From Magnolia sinica (taxonomy: Eukaryota > Streptophyta > Magnoliopsida > Magnoliales > Magnoliaceae): a stretch of DNA of 64,000 bases. The stretch lies in contig NC_080577.1 in the NCBI RefSeq assembly GCF_029962835.1, forward strand, positions 25,154,501-25,218,500. Direction: 5' to 3'. Shown here one piece after another: positions 45,701 through 54,690 of this stretch; within the stretch, counting starts at the first letter, position 1; every line of letters starts with the position of its first letter. The position numbers were made by a program, and so were the translations under genes. The notes beneath the pieces are model-generated. The model was not told where the DNA came from and ran no database searches. It saw only the letters and a list, made by a program, of their open reading frames with translations.

Positions 45701-48700
45701 CATCCAATCTGTTGATTAGGTCATATAGGCCCAAATGAAGGGAAAAAACAAAAATCAGCTTGATCCAAAACTTTTATGGCCCCCAAAATGTTTTTGATGG
45801 TAGACGCTCATTCAACACTGTTTCCTGTAATATGGTCCAATTGAGATTGGGATATACCTCATTTTTGGTCTCATATAGTAAAATGATCTGTAAAAATAGA
45901 TGGATGGAATGGATGAAACACATACATCATGGTGGGCCCCACAGAGCACCGACCACTAGCCATTGGGTGTCAGGGGGAGTAGCCAATCCATTTCCCGGAT
46001 TTCTCGCGAAGGACGTGAATTAGCTACTGACAGATTGATTAGCGAGAATGGCTACTGAAGTGACATCACCAAGTTATGTTACGTGGGACGCACCATGATG
46101 TAGGTGTTGTATCCACACTGTACATCCATTTGGTGATATAAATTTAGGGTATGAGCCAAATAACGAGTCAGATCCAAAGCTCGAGTGTACCCCACAACAG
46201 AAAACAGTGGAGAGAGTGCCGTCCACCCTTAAAAATTTCTAAGGGCCACAAAAGTTTTAGATCAAGCCGAAATTTGTTTTTTACCTTCTTTCATGTCTGT
46301 CTTAACTTATGAACACGTTAGATCTCAGATAAACATCATAGTAGACCTTAGGAAGGTTTCAACGGTGGGCGTCACTCTTCCCACTGTTTTATGTGGTGGG
46401 GTCCACTCCAGATTTGAATCTGACTCATTCTGTCTCATGCCTTAGAATGATATCTCCAAATGGATGGATGGTGTGGATACAACACATACATCATGGTGGG
46501 TCCCACAGAACTTGGTGATGTCACTTCAGTAGCGAGTCTCCTACTCAACCAGTCAGTATATAATCTGCCTCCTCCTGTGAAAGACTCGCTGAAAGATTCT
46601 GTGTGGGGCCTACTGTGATGTTTGTGAGAAAATCAGTCCATCCATCCATTTTTGGAGCTTATTTTAGGACATGCAACCAAAAATAAGATGTATCCAAAAC
46701 TTAAATGGGCCACACGATAGGAAATAATGGAGATTTTGTGACCACCGTTGAAACATTTATATGGCTTCACGATGTTTTCACTTCATCTCGTCTAAGAAGG
46801 TTTTAACGTTAGGCATTTCTTTCTCATTGTTTCATCTTGATCTTGTATGGCCTACTTGAGTTTTGGATACTCTTCATTTTCGTCGAACGTCCTAAAACGA
46901 GTTTTGGATACTCCTCATAAGGAATTTATCTGTTTTTTTTTTATGAATAATGATATTTTAATTTTCTCTTAATTACTATAGTTTATTTGAATTAAATAGA
47001 ATAATTTTATTTTCATTTAATAAAAAATAATTTCTTTATAACGTAAAACATTTCCAAACAAGAGATAGGGGCAAATGCGTCAAATTAACATATTTCAGAC
47101 ATTTCAAATGTTTGTTAACAAACATGTTGTCTCAAGTTCGGTACTTAATTTTCAGGCTTCCGCCATAATTACCAAACAAGTTTTTTGACTTCAGATTTCA
47201 GATTCAACCTTCAGATTTCAGATTCAGGCTTTAGACTTCAGATTTAACAAACGGGGCCTTAGTATCCACTCATAAATCACAATGGAAGGTTTTAGCAAGT
47301 CAATAAACTATGGCTACTTGTGTTATGTATAGTAGGGATGGATGCTGCATCTTGAATATGACTCTCTAAATATAGAAAGAGAGCCTACATTGAATAGCTT
47401 AGTCGTTGATGCGCAATTACAATTCTATATGGGCTTCCTGTTGTCTAACATCATGAATTTGAGCCATGGGAAGTTCTGCCCACATGTTTGGCAGAAGGAG
47501 AAGCAAGGGTGACAGAGCAGTTTCATCCTTAAATCTTTATAGATGCAATGGCTTCATCATCATCACCATCATCATCTGCAGCTAAGCCTTATCCCAATTA
47601 ATTGGGGTCCTGTTCCCCCATTCCACTCTATCAAGGGCCACACCTTTAGTTAGACCATTGGTCATCAAGTCTTTTCTTTTTAGCTCCATTCACATCCTTT
47701 GCTGGCCTTCCCCTTGCCCTTTTGGAGCCTTCAATTGTGCCAACACTCCTAATTGGTGCGGTTCTTGATCGCCATTGCATGTGACCAAACCATCTAACTC
47801 TACTTTCCCCCATCTTATTACCAGGTGCTACTCCTACGTTCCTTCAAATGCGTTCGTTTCTAATTCTATCCTTCCTCGTCTTGCCTCTCATCCACCTCAA
47901 TGTCCTCATTTCAGCTCCTATTAACATGTTGTTCCTTAACTGCCCAACATTGTCTCATAAAACATGGCTAGTCTTATAGTTATCCAATAAAAATTTCCTT
48001 TCATTTTGAGTGGTACATGACAATCACATAAAACTCTAGAGGCACATCTCCGTTTCTTCCATCCAGCTTGAATCCTATGGGCAACATCCTTCTCATTATC
48101 TCCAGCCTCATGAATCAAAAGTGGTCATTTTGGAAAACTTCTTGGTAAGTAATTGTAACTAATTTCTCATTGTCACTCCCATCGTTACTAAAATTGCACC
48201 CCATATACTGTGCTTAGTTTGACTAATTTTAAATCCTTTAGATTCTAAAGTCACCCTTGCAAATTCAGCTTTTATGTTTACGCCCTCCTTCACCTTGTCT
48301 TTAAAAACTATGTCATCTGCAAAAAAGAAAAATCTAAAAGATTCAGTTAGTGGAATGTTCATTTTTAAGCTATAAATCTTATAAATCTTTATTTATTATT
48401 ATTATTTTTTTTGAAACAATTATTTATTTAAAACTGGAATATTCAAAACTTATAAATCTTTATTTATTTACTTTTAACGGTTTTTTATTTTTATTTTTTA
48501 TTAATTCTATGTTGACCTAAAAGATCTGGTTGCTTCTCAAAAAAGAAAAAGGAAAAAAAAAATAAAATACCAAAAATCTAAAAGAGCCGGTTACTGGAAT
48601 ATTCATTTTTAAGCTAGCAACATCCACAATTAACATTCACAGGCAAAGCAGTTACGCCAGCTTCCAGTTCGAATAGGAAATGTGGAATTGTTCTATATAG

Positions 48701-48937
48701 GCTGTGGAACCTGTTCTCATGGATTTTGCAATCATTCCCTTCTTTGCTTCTATGGGATTTACCTTGACGAGTGTTTTTTTTTTTTTTTTTGCAGCGGAAC
48801 TGTTTGTAAATGGCGAGATTGTGCAGCGGTCTCCTGAGAGACAGAGGAGAGTTGAGCCGGTGCCTCAGAGAGCTCAAGACAGACCAAGATATAATGACAG
48901 GACCCGATATGTGAGGCGCAGAGAAAACCAGCGATGA
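36325..48937 (+). CDS. MORF/DAL-family organelle RNA-editing factor (MORF5/6-like), 4 exons
   Basis: Four exons (36325-36737, 36855-36952, 38937-39002, 48795-48937) join in frame to 239 codons. All introns are GT-AG and the phases agree. Residues 1-90 are Ser/Pro/Arg-rich with an N-terminus ([13 protein letters not shown]) typical of organelle targeting. The MORF core follows: [95 protein letters not shown]. The tail is basic ([10 protein letters not shown]). MORF proteins bind PPR proteins and each other for C-to-U editing. Family placement is firm. Placement near the mitochondrial MORF5/MORF6 group is from my memory of these sequences and is less certain. The length fits. No stop or frameshift was seen, so it looks functional. 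Confidence 0.93.
36855..36952 (+). CDS. MORF exon 2
   Basis: The acceptor AATTTCAG precedes it and the donor GTCAGT follows. It encodes SEEEAKKK to NKLEG, shared with all MORF proteins. Intron 1 is only 117 bp. Confidence 0.93.
36953..38936 (+). other. MORF intron 2
   Basis: A 1,984-bp intron ending TGTCCACAG. It contains a short MITE (38488-38592), a (TTA)n patch near 38422 and MITE-like fragments around 37440-37540. No other gene was seen. ORFs on either strand are not supported. Confidence 0.8.
38488..38592. mobile_element. 105-bp MITE in intron 2
   Basis: GGTTGTTTGGATG at the left and its exact inverse CATCCAAACAACC at the right form 13-bp inverted repeats around a small non-coding core. 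Confidence 0.75.
38937..39002 (+). CDS. MORF exon 3
   Basis: A 66-bp exon encoding [22 protein letters not shown], the most conserved stretch of the family, with donor GTAAGAAT. Confidence 0.93.
39584..39625 (-). mobile_element. RTE-type LINE 3' tail fragment
   Basis: CATCATCATAGCCTTATCCC followed by CCATTTGGGGT is a decayed copy of the 3' end seen at 47551 and 40513. Confidence 0.55.
40513..40560 (-). mobile_element. RTE-type LINE 3' tail fragment
   Basis: CATCATCATGTAAGCCTTAT then CCCAGTTAATTGGGGTCAGC is the characteristic 3' end of these plant LINEs, here read antisense to MORF. Confidence 0.65.
40561..43240. other. Unassigned intron sequence
   Basis: A mixture of GGGTTAGGGTTTGG-type purine-rich sequence (41100-41290), AT-rich stretches and a segment from 42378 that opens TGTTAGGATCATGCCCCTTA in LTR-like fashion. 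No terminal repeats, target duplications or proteins could be confirmed. ORFs of 70-96 codons on both strands have no recognisable domain. Confidence 0.45.
43242..44090 (-). mobile_element. RTE-clade LINE fragment (C-terminal RT region)
   Basis: On the minus strand, broken frames read words such as [20 protein letters not shown] and [18 protein letters not shown], the region just downstream of the RT catalytic core in plant RTE elements. The 3' tail is (ATG)n, seen as CATCATCATCAT at 43242. It is truncated at its 5' side and frameshifted, and lies antisense in the MORF intron. Confidence 0.85.
44415..44875. mobile_element. MITE family 1 copy
   Basis: Between CCCCACCATGATTTATGTG on the left and the CATCATGATGGGGCCCATAG arm on the right, ending GGGGGAGTAG. 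The left terminus is degraded. Confidence 0.65.
44876..46017. mobile_element. MITE family 3 copy, interrupted by a family 1 MITE
   Basis: It starts TACGTGTCGTGGGAAGAC and runs to about 45462, then resumes after 45996 with CTCGCGAAGGACGTG. It holds GAGATCAAAGTTACATGGCC and, near its right side, AACTTGCTGACGTCAATACA. It gives the empty-site comparison for the insertion at 27881. Confidence 0.7.
45463..45995. mobile_element. Mutator-like MITE (family 1), 533 bp
   Basis: The left terminus AGAAACGGATTAGCTACTCC and the inverted right terminus GGAAATGGATTGGCTACTCC extend into a ~75-bp inverted repeat. CGGATTTCT flanks it perfectly on both sides (45454-45462 and 45996-46004). A 9-bp target duplication is the mark of Mutator-like elements. 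It has no coding sequence. Confidence 0.9.
46016..46565. mobile_element. MITE family 2, ~550 bp
   Basis: The arms AATTAGCTACTGACAGATTG and, inverted, AGATTATATACTGACTGGTT continue into the shared CTACTGAAGTGACATCACCA block. Same family as 34183-34733. Confidence 0.78.
46570..46915. mobile_element. MITE fragment
   Basis: It contains GGGGCCTACTGTGATGTTTG and TCCATCCATCCATTTTTGG on the left. A right arm was not found. Confidence 0.45.
47551..48340 (-). mobile_element. RTE-clade LINE fragment (RT domain)
   Basis: Minus-strand frames contain [10 protein letters not shown], the RT catalytic box (FADD), followed by [20 protein letters not shown], then downstream QLNNM-type and basic ([10 protein letters not shown]) words. 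The 3' end has CATCATCATCACCATCATCA and AGCCTTATCCCAATTAATTG. It is 5'-truncated and frameshifted. Confidence 0.88.
48331..48616 (+). repeat. 42-bp direct repeat near the intron 3 acceptor
   Basis: AATCTAAAAG followed by a variable part and GGAATRTTCATTTTTAAGCT occurs at 48331-48372 and 48575-48616. AT-rich sequence lies between. Confidence 0.85.
48795..48937 (+). CDS. MORF exon 4 with stop codon
   Basis: The acceptor is a T13-type tract plus GCAG. It encodes [18 protein letters not shown] to [10 protein letters not shown] and a TGA at 48935-48937. Confidence 0.93.
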
Positions 48938-49200
48938 GACTGAAGGTTCTGCCTATACTTGTGGATGGAAAGAGATTTTAAGCTTTTTCATGAGTAATGT
49001 GGGCGAAGACACGGAAATTAGTGTTGTTGGGCCTTGCCTTCTGTCAGAACATGGTTGTCTTAGGATGAGATGGCTTGAACTATTTTTATCATCCTTTTTG
49101 GTGTGTTTAGGGCAATGAATGGACTCATCCTTTTTGGTGATTTTTATTATTGTGGGGAGTTCTGTCTCTCATCTTTTCTAATCTCCTGTTGAAATTTCTA
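48938..49200 (+). other. Probable MORF 3' UTR
   Basis: A T-rich, non-coding stretch after the stop codon. No canonical AATAAA was seen; AATGAA variants occur. The poly(A) site cannot be placed. Confidence 0.45.
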
Positions 49201-49557
49201 GCATTGCTTCCTAGTTGTTGCTCTCGTGTCATTGCTTTTTCATTGCGCCTGGCCGCCTGGTAATCCAAACCGTTCTTCTGTCAGGTGACTCAGGCCCCAC
49301 CGTGGACAGCTCACGGAGAAATCCCACTGCTCAGATATCTTTGCCGTCCATACAAATGTCTTAAAATGTAGACTGCTGTTAGTCCAACTATCCTTTCTAT
49401 GGATGGCGACAATCTCCAATGAGCGGGTTCTTGCGATGTGGTCCATCCATGGTGAGATTGTTTCTTTGTGATTTTGCTAGATCCAAATTGATCAAGATGG
49501 GGCTATATTAGAATGAATAGAGTGTAGCCAGATGCTTTAAATCTTCTCAATGGAGCT
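49201..49557. other. Intergenic, with a MITE-like fragment
   Basis: GGTGACTCAGGCCCCACCGT near 49282 resembles a MITE arm; otherwise unremarkable. Confidence 0.4.
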
Positions 49558-50362
49558 TGTTGAAGCAAAAATCTGGTTCACCCTCGCTGAGCTCCGAACA
49601 CTCGCGCCGAGCCCTGTAAGCTTACATAGGAGAAGGCAAAGGAGACCCTGACTAGAGCAGGGGACCCTCCGATGCCAAAGTCAGGCTAAGAATCTGGGTC
49701 TAAGTAGTGTAGTTGGGGCTTAAGGTGTTAGATATTGTGTACCTGTTCCTGTTGATATGTCTCTTTTATACCTTTAGAGCGAAGTAAACGTGCCCATCAT
49801 TCTCGGCACGATCTCTGCCTATAGGAGTGAACGATGCATGTGCTAATATTGACAATTACCTGGAGATCGTGCACCGGATCCTACTCCATGTGTGCATTAC
49901 TGGAGTTGATCCTTGAGTGTGACCACAGGTTCCATCTTCCTCTGAGCTGATCCTATAGCTTAGCGTCAGCATTTGAGTCGACCCTAAAGTCTGAGTCCTT
50001 CCATTGACGGTTTGAACCTGTAAGCGGATCATGCCTGACCGTTGGTCGGCAAGGATTGAGTCGGAGCCAACAGAGGGGATGTGTAATGGCTTCTTCTGAG
50101 TTCCAGGTTGATGTGAAAGCTCTACAAAAGAATTGGGAAGTCGAACTTTGGTTACTACCGAACCAGGTTAGACGAGCTGTCACTTACGAGCCAAGATTCG
50201 GCTCATCGGGCTTAGCCGTCCGGTTTGCTATGGCGAGGCCGCTCAACGGCTGAGTCGCGTTTTCCTCAACTGGGGTCTAAGATGCTCCGGTCCAGGCATT
50301 TCCATTCAATCAGTCAAGCCGAGTCCACCTTTTCCGAGGTCGGCTCATATTTTCCCATAACA
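49558..50362 (-). repeat. Gypsy 3' LTR, 805 bp
   Basis: Plus-strand ends are TGTTGAAGC and CCCATAACA. Just outside 50362 the minus strand reads GGAGAGCAGGGGGCTTC, a plausible polypurine tract. It matches 57144-57495 over its first ~370 bases, with many substitutions. Confidence 0.92.
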
Positions 50363-50784
50363 GAAGCCCCCTGCTCTCCAAGTTCAAGCTTGGACTCAGG
50401 GAGTAAATGCCTGGGGACGTGAACCGCCATGCCTTCCTGAATGATGAGTCAGTAAGATTGAAGTGAACTGCCGCAATCATGGCTCTCCGCTATCGAGGCG
50501 TCATATTACTGCAGCTGCCTTTCGGGTACAAGCCTGTGGTAGGCGAACACGTGGCGACAGTTAGGGATTTGAATTGTCTGAGCGAGCGGGGCATTGCCAC
50601 GTGGACGTCGAGAGGTGGAGGGTCGTCCGTGCATTAAATGCCATTCATTGTTGGCGGCACACGACTCTCGAGGATCTTAGCTTGGACTAATGATAAGCCG
50701 CCACGTATACCATAGGGCTTAGCATCACGCCGTTTCAGCTCTCGAAACGACTGTCCGTCATGATTGCAGATAGTCAATTTGGGC

Positions 50785-50790
50785 TATAAA
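50785..50790 (+). promoter_or_regulatory. TATA box of the antisense ORF
   Basis: TATAAA in GGGCTATAAAGACC lies 136 bases upstream of the antisense ORF start, followed by a CT-rich leader. Confidence 0.55.
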
Positions 50791-50925
50791 GACCGCCCTC
50801 CATCTCCATTTGGATCCGCTTGCATCTTATTTCTCAAAGAGCTTGCGCTGCCAATTATCTTCTGGAGAGCAGTTTCCTGTGAGTTCTCTCCTTCCCAAAC
50901 CTTCTTTCAATTTCCTTTCCTCATC

Positions 50926-53234
50926 ATGTCGAACGGCTCAGATAAGGTTTAAGTAGTCCGAGTAGGAGGAGATGAGTCTGAGCCGGAGAGTACGGACTCC
51001 AAGTGCAGGGGCTCGGAAGGTCCCTTTGAGGCGATTCCACTCCAACCTCCAGCAAAGAAGACTGTGGGCCCAAAAGCAAAGGGCTGTGCCAGAGGATCGA
51101 GGAGAGTACGTCGGAATCCAGTTGGAAGGGCCATGGCCGGGCCCTTGGGAGGCCGATCCGAGGTGGTCGTGCCTGGGGGCTCAGTCTTGATCGAGTCCCA
51201 AATGGCTCAGATTCGCGCTGAGTACCAGTTTCCCGACTCGGTGCACATCAGAGCTCCTCCCCTCGACGCTCCGGGAGATTCTGCTGATGGGGATGTCACC
51301 ATCTTCATTTACGCCATTTAGTGCGGACTTCAGTTTCCCATTCATCCATTCGTGCGCTTGATGACCGCACGTTTGAGGCTGGCGCCGGGTCAGCTTGTCC
51401 CTAATGCTTGGCGGATCTTGATCTCTTCAATCATCATCTGGCACTAGCTTAAGAACCAGGATTTAACGCTGGACGAATTTTTGTCTATGTACCAAGCCAA
51501 GCATGACTCGGTTGAGCCATGCTGGTACTACTTTTCGGCAAGGAGCCAATGCACTCCAGGCCTCAAAGCCAGATTCCCTTCTTCCAACAAGGATTGGAAG
51601 GGCAAATGGTTCTGAGCTTTGGGAGAGTGAAAGGCACCTACATCTGAGCTAGGCAGCCTGCGGGTCAGAGTGCCCACGAAAAATTTCAACCCAGGTTGAG
51701 CCTTTGAGATTCATGCCACATTTTATATTTATGGCCTGTTATTTGTTCTGATTTGTGTCTTCTGTTTGTAGATTATCCAAAGGGTCCTCTCAAACTGTCT
51801 TCCTTCCTCTGAGCCCAAGTTGTAAGGGCCCGGGTGCTCAAAGAGGAGCAGCATGTCTGGCATAGTATCATCACTCTGGATTCTGTAGATTCAAGCCTCT
51901 CCCCACTACCCTGGGTGAGTCTCGTGACTTCTGCATGCAACTTTAGTTTTCCTTGTAGACACATTTCTGAGCTGAACTCCTATGACTAGGTATGGCCAAG
52001 GCCTCAAGTTTTAAGAGGAAGAGGGCGTCGGTGCCGCGTCCCTCTCTCAACGTGATAATGCCCTTAGAGCCCCTGTGTGAAGATCACGACAAAGAAGAAG
52101 AAAACTATCCCTTTCGCGATTGACCCTGTTGCAGTCGAACCCGCCTCGGCACCTGCTCCAGCCCCACACCCCCGCCTGGGATTGAGAGGGAGGTGGTCGG
52201 AGAGACTACTGTTGTGAGTCTCTCCCACGATAGGGACATCCTGGATGAGCCCATGGACATCAACCTCACTGCTACTGAGGTAGATTTTGTAGCCGGCAGA
52301 ACAGACACCTTGATCAGAGGTGCTGTCGTGCCCGAGGCTGAGCCTCAAGCCTCAGTTGCTAGTGGCATTGGGGGGGGGGTCTAATTCCTCCTTCAGGATC
52401 GGAGACATTTCCACCCGGTTATCGCATGTCTCTTCTGGCCGACTGGGCGGCCAAGCATGCGCCCGAGAAATCGATCCCCAATACTCTCACCCGCCTTCCC
52501 GAGTCGTTCGTCAATGACTACGCCTCGGTCTGCTATACGGTAAGCTTTCAATGTGACTTGCTGGCTCTAATTGTCGTTTTCTATTCTCTAGCCCCTTGCT
52601 TTTTCAGGCATTGCCGATGTTTCTTTTGATTCGAGAGAGACTAAGGGTAATGACCCAGATCGAGGGGGAGAAGGCCGAACTGGAAGGGCTTCTGAAGACC
52701 TCGACCGCGGAGCAGGAGAGGTTGAAGGGCCCAGTAGGGGAAGGCCAGTTAAGGGTGTTGATGCTTCAAGGGGAGGTCAATGAGCTTCAGTCTCGCTTGG
52801 ACTCGGTTGAGTCTGAACTGATGAGCTCAAAGGCTCTCCTTGAACGTGTGGAGGAGGACAATGCGTGGTTGGCAGTTGAACTTGGGCAGGCTAGACGTGA
52901 CGTTGTCGAGGAGCTAGCTAATCAACGTGCCGAGCTTGAAGCATCGGTTGCTTCTCAGGCTGCTGCGGCTGTTGAGGAGTTCAAGTCTTCGGCAGAGAGG
53001 TCTGTCGAGCAGGACATGGTCTACTACTATGCCTATAACGCCACCTACAACACCTGTTTGGGTGATGTTAGAAGACTCTATCCGAATATCGACCTCAATG
53101 CTCTGGCTACCGAGGAGGTCGAAGATGCTCCTACTGCTGAGGCCGAGGACGCTCATGCTGCTGCTGAGGCCAAAGGCGCTCCCGACGTTCAACCTCCCAG
53201 CTCTACGACCGATCCTCCTCATCGAAACGAATAA
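50926..53234 (+). pseudogene. Antisense additional ORF of the gypsy element (PF04195-like), 4 exons, broken
   Basis: The frame starts MSNGSDKV at 50926. Apparent exons are 50926-51694, 51772-51914, 51990-52539 and 52608-53234, each bounded by GT and AG. Exon 1 carries the family core EYQFPDSVHIRAP, GLQFPIHPFVR and LRLAPGQLVPNAWRILI, characteristic of the 'putative gypsy type transposon' domain. Exon 4 is a long coiled coil (EGEKAELEGLLK through VEEFKSSAERSVEQ) ending in an acidic Ala/Glu tail. Exon 1 has in-frame stops (TAA at 50950, TAG near 51319, and others), and a G10 run at 52370 shifts the frame of exon 3. Its role in live elements is unknown. Confidence 0.8.
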
Positions 53235-53690
53235 TTTCATTTATTATTTTTGTAGTGAAACACTAGTGCTTTTGCGTTTTTTACTTTGAATCTTGTTTTT
53301 TGGTTGATGATTCCATTGGTTGATTGTGGATTGCTTGTGGGGTTTGTCGAAATGTTGAATGACGAATCGACCTCTTCTATAAGGGTCGGCTCACCGAAGG
53401 ATTTCATTTTTACATGTGAGAAATGGTACCTTGTAGCATGCTCAGGTGACGAGGCAAACATCTTTTTAGGTGATCCGTTCGTCATTGGGATCGTCTCCCT
53501 CAGGGGAAGTCCCATGTAGACTAACTTCATGTAGAAAAGTATCCTTTATTCAAAATGTAGTCATAACAAGTGGTCTCCACCCTTACATTGTTCGCCTTTA
53601 TGGATATTAGATTTTCAAATGCTCGGTGTTCCAGGGGTGCGACAATGGTCGTCCTTCCAAATCCTCTTAGCGATAGGATCCTGGCTTAGC
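53235..53690 (-). other. Gypsy spacer between integrase and antisense ORF
   Basis: The 3' ends of the two convergent coding blocks meet here. Non-coding; short ORFs on both strands are not supported. Confidence 0.5.
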
Positions 53691-54690
53691 CGAGTCAACT
53701 ACTCGGTAGGGCCCCTCCCAGTTTGGGCCAAGGGACCCCACCCCTGGTTCTGTTGTATTTTGGAACACGCGGCGAAGGATGAGATCTCCTCGTCGGAATC
53801 GCCTCATTTTGACCCTGGAATTGTATAAACGGGCGACTTGCTAATGCCGAGCAGCAACCCGTAGTCTGGCGATGTCTCGCAATTCTTCAAGCAAGTCGAG
53901 GCTTGTCGCAATCTGCTTGGTATTCTGATCATCTTGATAAGTCCGTACCCCAGCGGTGGGGAGTCCTATCTTGACCGAGACGACAATCTTTGAGTTGTAT
54001 GATAGGGAGAACGGGGTCTCTCCTGTAGTTGATTGAGCAGTGGTTCTGTATGCCCATAGAACAAACGGGAATTCCTCAGCCCAATTGCCCTTAGCTTTCT
54101 CCAGTTTTGTTTTGAGATGGTTCTTGATGATTTTATTCACAGCTTACACTTGGCCATTGGACTGAGGATGACGAGGCAACAAATAGGCGTTGACGATGCC
54201 GAGCCTTCGGCACATACCTCTGAATCGGTCGTTGTCCAACTGTTTCCCGTTGTCGGACACAATGGTATGTAGGATGCCGATCCGATAGATGATGTTCTTC
54301 CAGATGAAATCTGTTATCCTTTGCTCAGTAATCTTTGCCACAGGCTCGGCCTTTGCCCATTTGGTAAAATAATCCATTGTTATGATCACGTATTTAGTTT
54401 GTCCCTTACCTGGTGGCAGAGGCCCGATGATGTCAATCCTCCATTGAGCAAACGGCCACGATCCGCTCGTAAGGGTCAATTCCTCCACCAGTTACTTCTG
54501 GATGACTATGAATCTCTGGCATTTATCGCATTTTCGGATGAAATCCTTAGAATCTTCTTGGATTGTTGGCCAGAAGTACCCCTGACGAATTATCTTCTGT
54601 GCCAAGGCGCGACCGCCAGAGTGATTCCCAGAAATCCCTTCATGTGTCTCTCAGATCACATATTTTGCTTCGTCAGGTTGCAGGCATCTT
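53690..54690 (-). pseudogene. Gypsy integrase (H2C2 zinc finger plus catalytic core), broken
   Basis: On the minus strand the zinc-binding region reads HEGISGNHSGGRALAQK and CDKCQRF (about 54640-54510). A stop and the core follow: WRIDIIGPLPPGKG with the first catalytic Asp, IVSDNGKQ with the second, then HPQSNGQV. The codon after Val, which should be the catalytic Glu of QVEAVNK, is TAA (54143-54141). The C-terminal part, with WAEEFPFVLWAYRTT and GETPFSL, is open from 54140. Integrase joins retroviral-type cDNA to host DNA. Confidence 0.93.

Larger units (their letters stand above)
44112..47258. mobile_element. Harbinger/Tourist-like element, 3.1 kb, host to nested MITEs
   Basis: It starts GGGCTTGTTTGTTAATGC and its inverted end reads GGCCCCGTTTGTTAAATC. 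TTA precedes it (44109-44111) and follows it (47259-47261), matching the PIF/Harbinger target preference. The right subterminal part has repeated CTTCAGATTTCAGATTCA words. The middle, 44415-46915, is a pile of inserted MITEs. No transposase is present. The native element is roughly the outer 300 bases on the left and 340 on the right. Confidence 0.82.
39003..48794 (+). other. MORF intron 3, 9.8 kb, transposon-filled
   Basis: The intron starts GTAAGAAT and ends with a long T run followed by GCAG. Contents from 5' to 3' are: a poly-T tract (39400-39419), two short RTE LINE tails (39584-39625, 40513-40560), unassigned sequence (40561-43240), an RTE fragment, the Harbinger/Tourist-like element 44112-47258 with nested MITEs, a second RTE fragment and a 42-bp direct repeat. 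Relative to MORF genes with compact introns this one is greatly expanded. The splice signals remain canonical. Confidence 0.85.

Noticed and set aside
52596-53234. 212-codon plus-strand ORF, longest coiled-coil ORF in the window, as a host gene
   Set aside because: It is the last exon of the antisense ORF of the gypsy element, bounded by its LTR and integrase.
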